Origin: Oreocharis arfaki
Lineage: Eukaryota > Chordata > Aves > Passeriformes > Paramythiidae
Assembly (NCBI GenBank): GCA_013398015.1
Contig: VZRR01027747.1
Coordinates: forward strand, 62,001-126,000
Length of the DNA: 64,000 nucleotides
Direction of reading: 5' to 3'
Shown: positions 62,301 to 64,000 of the stretch, piece after piece
Layout: every line of letters begins with the position of its first letter
How positions within the stretch are numbered: position 1 is the first letter of the stretch
Notes under the pieces: model-generated
Told to the model about the DNA's origin: nothing
The model's input: the letters and a program-made list of their open reading frames with translations, nothing else
Databases searched by the model: none
Made by a program: the position numbers and the translations under genes

Positions 62301-64000
62301 GTGATGATCATAGCTGGATGTTCTCTTGCCCCATGTGACAACTTCCTCCAAAGACCACTGCTCTAAAACTCTTAACAGGATCCTGACAGAAGCCATTCAG
62401 TTTCTCTTCCCTCAGGAAAACTCTCCACAGCCTGTTGTAACTATTTACTGGAAAGGCAGGGGGGCTTCTGAAATCAGTGACCAAAAGACCTGAGGTGTGG
62501 CACTACACCAGAAGTGGAACTGCTAAGATTCATACAAAAATGTGCTACTTGCCCCAACACATGGGATATCTTTACCTCAGAATAAGGAGCTGAAATAAAG
62601 CCCATCAAACCAACTACTAAAATTCCAAGAGCCTCCAGAATTCATGCCAATACCTTAAAAAAGAGAGGGTTTGAACAGTGCATTTGTATATGCACTTCCA
62701 GCTCTTCATATCCCTCAGGTCTTTGCAGGAAAGGCTGCACTGATGACAGCTAGAGATCTTGAAATCCTCGGCATTCACCCACCATGAAAATGGTGCCAGG
62801 AATGACATTTGACACTGAGATCAAGGGTTGGAGTTTTTAAGAAAACCAAATAAACAGAAATCACAAAACATGTTATTGCTTGTAAACTTGGGGAATCTGA
62901 GAGTGCAAAAACACAGTAAAGGAGCTGGAGTGTTTGGGGATGACATTACTTGCAAAAACAGAGTTGGGCCAAGTTTGAGAGAGAAAACTTCTTCTGTTTA
63001 TGGTCTTGTGGTAGGTAAAAGAAAGAGTCAGTGATGTCTCCTGTCCACTACGATTTCCAGCTTCCCTAGAGAAGGCAATTAATAATTGGGGGTAGGCTAA
63101 GCCATCAATAGCATTTCTAGCATCAGTTCTTCCTGTGCCACAATCACTTGTTCTCAGAGACAGGTTCTGCAGCCTCTAAGAATTCCATTCCTCAAGACAG
63201 AGTGATTACTGCTGGAGAAAAGTCAGCGGTACAACAAGTTATTATTCCACGATCTGTAACATCTGTGTACTGTGCTGGGTACTCTTACTCATACACCCTG
63301 CTGAACAGGGTTCATAATCACTACAGGCCAAAAAATACTGTTACAATCTCACTGTAGAAATCTCACAGCAACTGTAGAGATTATTGCACCATCCTATTCC
63401 TAGGCCTTGAGAGAGATAAGCTTGCCTCAGCCAGAACTATCCACAAGATGTGGGGAAGATGGCTAACCTAAAAAGTCTTTTTGAAAGTGTTTCCTCTCTA
63501 CTGGATCACATTTTCAAGTGCTACCTGCTTTGTTTTCCCTTCCCCATACTCCACTGTGAGCTCTCACTCAGCCGTGCAGCAAGAACAGCAATAGTAGCAC
63601 ATCCATGATTATCCCACAGTGTTAAATTTTCAAATGAAAATTTATGACCTTTCTCCAATGATATCCCACAGAGGCAGGCTGGATATATCTGCAGAAAACC
63701 ATTATCTTCCTTTTATCGCCTCCTATAAAATACACAAAAAGCCAGAGCCGAACTAATCATATTGATTAATACTGTTTTCCTGTGTTTCCAATTAATACTC
63801 ACCCATCGATTTTTGTCTTATTTTCACAATGCAAACCAGCGAGGACATTCTTCTACAGTATCTGGTGAATATGGTCCTGATACAGAACCAAGTAATATAA
63901 ACCATTTTGCACCACAAACTGCTTGTGGAAGCAACCTGTGGATTCCTTTCCCTTCATCATCCAACTACCATGTGAGCCTATTCCACCTTCCAGCCTCAGG
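59395..64000. other. non-coding stretch, nothing confirmed
   Basis: AT-rich sequence to the window end. One very strong splice-acceptor-like site at 61371-61399 is listed separately. Other frames (61483-61833, 63148-63357) have no recognisable motif. Confidence 0.5.
61371..61463 (+). other. strong acceptor with short terminal open frame
   Basis: A tract of T followed by CCTTTGTCTGCTCAG (AG at 61398-61399) is close to an ideal 3' splice site. After one base, a frame runs RKQPPNPGSDLKVCNLTSFY and stops at TAG (61461-61463). It could be the last coding exon of a plus-strand gene, a UTR exon, or an unused site. Confidence 0.15.

Noticed and set aside
1..64000. CRISPR arrays, bacterial operons, rRNA or intact tRNA genes, LTR retrovirus copies
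   Set aside because: None was seen. There are no regularly spaced repeats, no ribosome-binding-site-led gene runs, and no paired LTRs or retroviral protein motifs that I could recognise by eye; a repeat search could still find degraded LTRs.

Overview
This is a vertebrate nuclear window, most probably from a passerine (songbird). It is AT-rich, has no operon-like gene packing, and holds many short A/T tracts. The recognisable repeats are almost all avian-type CR1 LINE fragments. One short interspersed element (about 1069-1207) joins a tRNA-Ile-like head to a CR1-like tail, the architecture of the passerine element TguSINE1. A 123-base run of N at 59272-59394 marks an assembly gap, so this is a draft assembly. 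The species call is inference from repeat content only.

No protein-coding gene can be identified with confidence. Nearly all open reading frames of 60-130 codons are what AT-rich non-coding DNA gives by chance, or are remnants of CR1 reverse transcriptase. The window therefore reads as intergenic or deep intronic DNA. A few stretches pair an open frame with convincing splice signals: 708-887 (+), 35061-35257 (-), 38049-38082 (+), 50213-50256 (+), 58778-58888 (-) and 61400-61463 (+). One 170-codon frame (33601-34113, +) is longer than expected. One minus-strand frame (12271-12558) faintly resembles a caspase fold segment. All are candidates, not genes.

Layout: 1-1068 AT-rich DNA with a possible terminal exon; 1069-1207 tRNA-derived SINE; 2387-2888 CR1 (-); 5491-5550 two adjacent hairpins; 7894-7988 long polypyrimidine tract; 9035-10553 the longest CR1 (+), carrying most of a broken reverse transcriptase; 10554-23929 mostly featureless; 23930-24150 CR1 (+); 26672-26745 short CR1 (-); 26746-45048 mostly featureless apart from low-complexity tracts and candidate exons; 45049-45600 CR1 (-); 49482-50140 two CR1 pieces (+) next to a GC-rich patch; 51470-51650 CR1 (+); 55862-55945 CR1 3' end (-); 59272-59394 gap; 59395-64000 featureless apart from one strong splice acceptor.

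Nothing supports a new multi-gene system here. The observations most worth checking are the splice-framed open segments, the 170-codon frame and the mutually exclusive hairpins.
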